Below, piece by piece: positions 60,113-64,000 of a DNA stretch of 64,000 nt. Position 1 is the first letter of the stretch. The number at the start of each line of letters is the position of its first letter. Source of the stretch: Cercis canadensis. Taxonomy: Eukaryota > Streptophyta > Magnoliopsida > Fabales > Fabaceae. The notes beneath the pieces are model-generated. The model searched no databases, was not told the origin of the DNA, and worked only from the letters and a program-made list of their open reading frames with translations. The stretch is taken from NCBI GenBank assembly GCA_003255065.1, contig QAOA01007883.1, positions 124,001-188,000 on the forward strand. Reading direction: 5' to 3'. A program made the position numbers and the translations under genes.

Positions 60113-62035
60113 GTATGTGTTGATTGCTTTTTATAGTTGTACTTGGGATTGTTCTTGTTGTCTTAAGATTAGATTATCAAACTTCAAATGCTTTTCTTTT
60201 TGTTTTGTTTTGTTTGTTTTTTTTTTTTAAATTCATTTGAATGTAAGGCGTGCTTGTGTCTAGTCTCTAGGTGTTATTCTATAGTTTGGCTTTCACCAGA
60301 TGTGGCCCATTTCGACCTTCATTCTCTTGAGTGAAAGGTAAACCATAGTGTTTGCTAGGTGGGTGCGTGGTATAATTGGCACACAATGTGACTTAAATTG
60401 TTGCATTTGGTTCTATTGGTAGGGTTTTAAGCTTCAGTGTTGCTGTTATTGATTGGAGATTGGCTAAACTTCCTATTTCTATTGATGTACTTCGCATGTG
60501 CCTACATTACTTGATCATATTAGGTCTTAATCAGGTATATTTACTAGTTCACTGCCCATTAGTGGGTTTATTTTTATATGCAATATAGAAGGTTTCTAGT
60601 TGTGATACATTACTTGTTCTATATTTTTTGCCTAGGCAGCTTCTATATGGTTAAGAGTAATGGTTGTGTGACATGCCTCATAACAAGTTTCTCACAGTGG
60701 TCTGTACAGTTTGTTTCGTTTTGCTTTAAGCATTTTCATGATATTTCCCTGCTAACTGCTCAACTAATTCACAGGACATTCCTCTTTTATCAGCTCATAA
60801 TCATGATGGAACTTTGCAGTCTGCTTCAACCAATGCTCTTACAGTGTAACCTTGAATCTTCAAGTCAACAAACTGGGATTAGCACTTTTAAGTCACATGT
60901 GTTGCTTGTACAGATTTTAAATGTAACTTTGAATCTTGTCTTTTCTTCATGACCTGTGATGTTGACTCATTAAAGACTGTCATTGACAGTTTGTGTGGAT
61001 ATCAAGATTCATAATTTCGATAAACACAATATGTGTCTATCTATATTTGTTATAAAAATTATGACTGATTTAGGTGAAAAATTACTCCATGGGATATTCA
61101 TGCGCTTTGAACTATTTATGTCTATATTGTGAAGTGAAAACATGTTTGCAAATTATGAAACTATGTTAGCGCATCCCTTCCCAAATTTTACCCAAATGTA
61201 TGACTTGATCTCATGGAATATCGGCTCATAGTCCACCATGTTTCTGGCCACCACCCATCATATTGACAGAGATAGAATTCTATTTTATCTTGATTGTTTG
61301 GGTACTTCCTACTCATGGTAGACGAACACTGATTTAGCAACAAGTTAAGAAAATTCATTGTCATGTAAAGAAAGGCCAAATTAAGAATGTAATGTCAACT
61401 TAACTCTAAAAATACTGATTTAAAATGTTACTTTTACATGGCCATAAATTAACTCAAACTCTAAAAATATTGATTTAAAATGTTACTTTTAAATGGCCAT
61501 AAATTAACTCTAAAAATGGCCAAAAAGTCACCTAAATTCAAAACCAATTACTGATTTTTTATCGAAGTATTTAAACATGATTTTCTGGTTTTTGACTAAT
61601 TATATCTTATATTGTAATTACCAATTTATTTTTAATTTACAGGTTCCATATATAGGACCCATCAATCATGTATCTAGAAACCAATAACATGTAATTCTCT
61701 ATTAAATATGGTCTTATTGTAATGAATGGTTCGTAGTTGCTTTTGATGCTTACTGAATTATTCTCTTCATATAAACAAAGAAAACAATATCCACATTAAA
61801 TTACTATAATGGGCATATCATAATTAGCTCAGCCTGAATTGGTTAAAATTTATTTACAAATAATTTCAGCCATCAATAATTATCATTTCAATACCTAGGT
61901 AACATGCATGTAAACCTGTATGTTTCAAGGAAAAGACAAAAATGCTATTCTGATTAATAACCATGAAATGTTCCTTATGCATTACAGTTTTCTCTTGTAG
62001 GACACTCATCTAAACTGTTCTTTTGCAGCCACCAA
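60113..62035. other. Non-coding gap between two gene fragments
   Basis: AT-rich. It has a 55-bp tandem duplication at 61402-61511. I looked for C2/GRAM exons on the plus strand and CIPK 3' exons on the minus strand and saw none. Confidence 0.5.
61402..61511 (+). repeat. 55-bp tandem duplication
   Basis: Copies 61402-61456 and 61457-61511 start AACTCTAAAAATA and contain GGCCATAAATT. A third partial copy follows. Confidence 0.8.
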
Positions 62036-62122
62036 TTGGGGAGAAGCGAGTTCAAGATATTGGTAATTGGGTGACAAGGGAATTCCATGTGAGTGGGAAC
62101 AGTTGGGACTCAAGTTCTGTAG

Positions 62123-62910
62123 AAATCATCTCAAATGCATTTCATTATCAAAGGCTTTTCATCAGTATTTTCTGACTGTTCAGCTACATACTTGTCCTGT
62201 CAAAGCAGCAAATATAATCTAAGAACGATACATGTAAAGTATGCCAGCTGTTAGATTGCACTCCAGATCATCCATAATCAAACCAGACTCTACTACAATA
62301 ACTTTTGATATGGCAGAATACGCATTTACATTTTTAAACTAAACAAGAGGAAGAATTAATTCAGTAATTGAGAAGCATAAATTTTGAACACATTTTTTTT
62401 ATCCTGCACCCTTACTTTGGAATACTGCAAGCATTTTGTTAGACTCACATACCACTGGTGCAAATACAAAATACAAATTGTATAATAGAGATGCACTTCA
62501 CTGTCATTAATGTAAACATTATCATGTAGCTTTTAAAGTATATGTTGTAGCATTTCAAAAAGAAGACAGAATCCTCAAAAGAATCAAAACAAGCCAAGAA
62601 AACCTTATCCAACCATGCAGAAATCTTATGGGTCTTCACATATCAGATATATGTTCCAGTGCTCTGTATTTGTAGCCTGCCCCTTCATCTATGTTTAGTA
62701 GATTCATAAAAAGGACTAATATGTAAACTTGCAAGATAACTTTTTGTTTACACAAAATAAACAACAGTAAAGGGAGCAACTGCTAACCTGAATATCATCA
62801 AAAACAGCCCGAACATCATCCAAATTCACTTCGTCATCTTCCCCAAGTTTGACAGAAACATAGTTTTTCCTGAACCATGGATCTTTTCTTATTTTTTCAA
62901 TTCCAATACG
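62123..62910 (-). pseudogene. Internal fragment of a SOS2/CIPK24-like kinase
   Basis: Exon A (62910-62788, 41 codons) encodes IGIEKIRKDPWFRKNYVSVK and NLDDVRAVFDDIQ, the kinase C-terminus and junction of CIPK24-like kinases. Exon B starts after an acceptor at 62197-62198 and encodes DKYVAEQSENTDEKPLIM, then should enter the NAF motif (N-A-F-E-M-I) that binds CBL calcium sensors. An extra A near 62141 shifts the frame right there: the frame gives a stop two codons later, while NAFEMI is readable in the next frame. Homology ends near 62123, and the rest of the regulatory domain was not found. Upstream kinase exons are not seen to 64000 and might lie beyond the window. If they do, this would be a broken gene and not a simple fragment. 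Confidence 0.6.
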
Positions 62911-64000
62911 CTGCATTTATACCAGAACCAATTAAGAAAAATGGATTAAATTTCTGAAGCAACTGTCAGGCGCATAATTTTGGCATAGAAGTGAAAGACT
63001 TGATTATTACCTTTAGAAATATGCTTAATTAGAGAGAGAATATATATATATATATATACGCATAAATCTATGTATAAGAAAAAGCATCCTTTCAGACTCA
63101 GAAATATCATATTTCCTGATAAAGAGACACAAATCATTAGCAGTGTACTGCCAAATGGACCAATATTAAAATCCTTTGTCCAAAAAGAGAAGAAACTTTC
63201 ATGCTTACCTTAATTTCAATAACATACCTCTTCAACTATTCCCTGAATAAATTGATTCAATTTAGATATTGGATTTTATTCCTCACAAGGATGTGATGTC
63301 TATAATCATATACAGCTTCATAACAAGCGAAAACTGGAAAGGCAGCCGACATTACAACATAAGCTCTAAGAGAAGAATACTACTATGCACATGTTATAGA
63401 ATGCCGTTCAGTGGCATTTTGCACGGTTTGGGTGCTAATCTAGACAAGGTTTGCACAGCTTCATAACCAAAAGGCAATGCATTGTTGATGTCAACAATTT
63501 GGAAAGGTTTGCTACAAGCAGTATGCTTTGCATCTTATTATTAAATTTCAGTTGTTTTCATGTATAGAACAAATGAAAATACTCATATCGGTGCAACAGT
63601 CATAAAATTATGTCTCTAAACCAATGATAAGATTGCATGTAGTCCACCATAAACACAAAATTAAGCCTTCCTGTTCATTCTTATTATACATTCTCCAAAG
63701 CCCAAAACTAAGTTAGCTACTGTTTTTTGGAATAACATCAAAAGTATCCTACTAATATCTACACTACAATCACATCTGTGAAAGCTGAAATCCACTCATA
63801 CAAAAACGAAAAAGAAAAAAAAAAAAAAAACCAATCTCCAAGCCAGCCGTACTACACATAATCAACTTCATTAAAAGAAAACATGAGCAGCAAATGATCA
63901 ATCAATAATATAAAGCAAGCATTCATAACAGGGGAGTTGGAAAGAGCAGTTTAAAGGTAGTAATTTTTCAGTTTGGGTGAACTGGGATTGCAACTGAATT
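62911..64000. other. Right-edge non-coding region
   Basis: Either the intron upstream of the CIPK24-like exon A or intergenic DNA. No exon recognised. A TA microsatellite is at about 63041-63058 and a poly-A tract near 63812-63830. Confidence 0.45.

Noticed and set aside
62028-62175. Plus-strand exon reading RVQDIGNWVTREFHVSGN as a gene of its own
   Set aside because: Half of it is antisense to the CIPK-like exon B and I cannot match the rest to a family; kept only as a breakpoint observation.
1-64000. LTR retrotransposons or other virus-derived copies, LINEs, CRISPR arrays, rRNA genes
   Set aside because: No polymerase, integrase or capsid-type frame, no paired long terminal repeats, and no spacer-repeat array or rRNA sequence seen in the window.

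Overview
This window is nuclear DNA of a flowering plant, very probably a eudicot. It has AT-rich intergenic DNA, GT-AG introns, plant-only families (HIPP, PLS-class PPR, basic 7S globulin-like, CIPK) and closest family matches to Arabidopsis-type genes. I could not fix the species. Gene structures were built by reading splice sites and checking that exon phases and total lengths close on a clean reading frame. Arabidopsis locus names are recalled from memory and were not searched.

Layout. 0-9.4 kb: two minus-strand genes, a membrane-anchored RLCK-like receptor kinase (243-3041) and ALG13 (6373-8743), separated by a foldback Mutator-type MITE. 9.4-16.7 kb: gene-poor, no coding gene supported. 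16.7-27 kb: a HIPP32/33/34-like metal-binding isoprenylated protein, a PIF/Harbinger MITE, a catalytically dead aspartic-protease-like protein (basic 7S globulin/xylanase-inhibitor type), and signal peptidase subunit SPC22 (SPCS3). 28.7-34.5 kb: a ten-exon gene encoding five Myb/SANT-like domains built from repeated exon pairs. 35.7-43.8 kb: a cation/calcium exchanger (CCX5-like), then an NF-YC9/NF-YC3-like transcription factor. 44.9-45.3 kb: a long-TIR foldback element. 45.8-50 kb: two minus-strand genes, MEF19-like PPR editing factor and IDM2/ROS5-like alpha-crystallin protein. 53.8-58.6 kb: a small B3-like (DUF313-type) protein, a RING E3 ligase (At3g05545-like) and a small membrane protein. 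59.4-62.9 kb: two decayed host-gene pieces facing each other, the 5' end of a C2-GRAM (BAGP1-like) gene and an internal piece of a SOS2/CIPK24-like kinase.

The genes form no pathway in the bacterial sense. The order is still informative: HIPP-SPC22-MEF19-RING recalls one Arabidopsis chromosome 3 block (At3g05220, 05230, 05240, 05545), while CCX5-NF-YC-IDM2 recalls two chromosome 1 blocks (At1g08960/08970 and At1g54830/54840). They are interleaved here, as if this window keeps an older order that was split in Arabidopsis.

I found no convincing new system. The most unusual items are the modular five-domain Myb/SANT gene with an in-frame duplicated splice donor, the paired gene fragments at 59.4-62.9 kb (one frameshifted at its NAF motif), and three well-delimited MITE-type elements. 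No LTR retrotransposon, other virus-derived copy, CRISPR array, tRNA or rRNA gene was seen.
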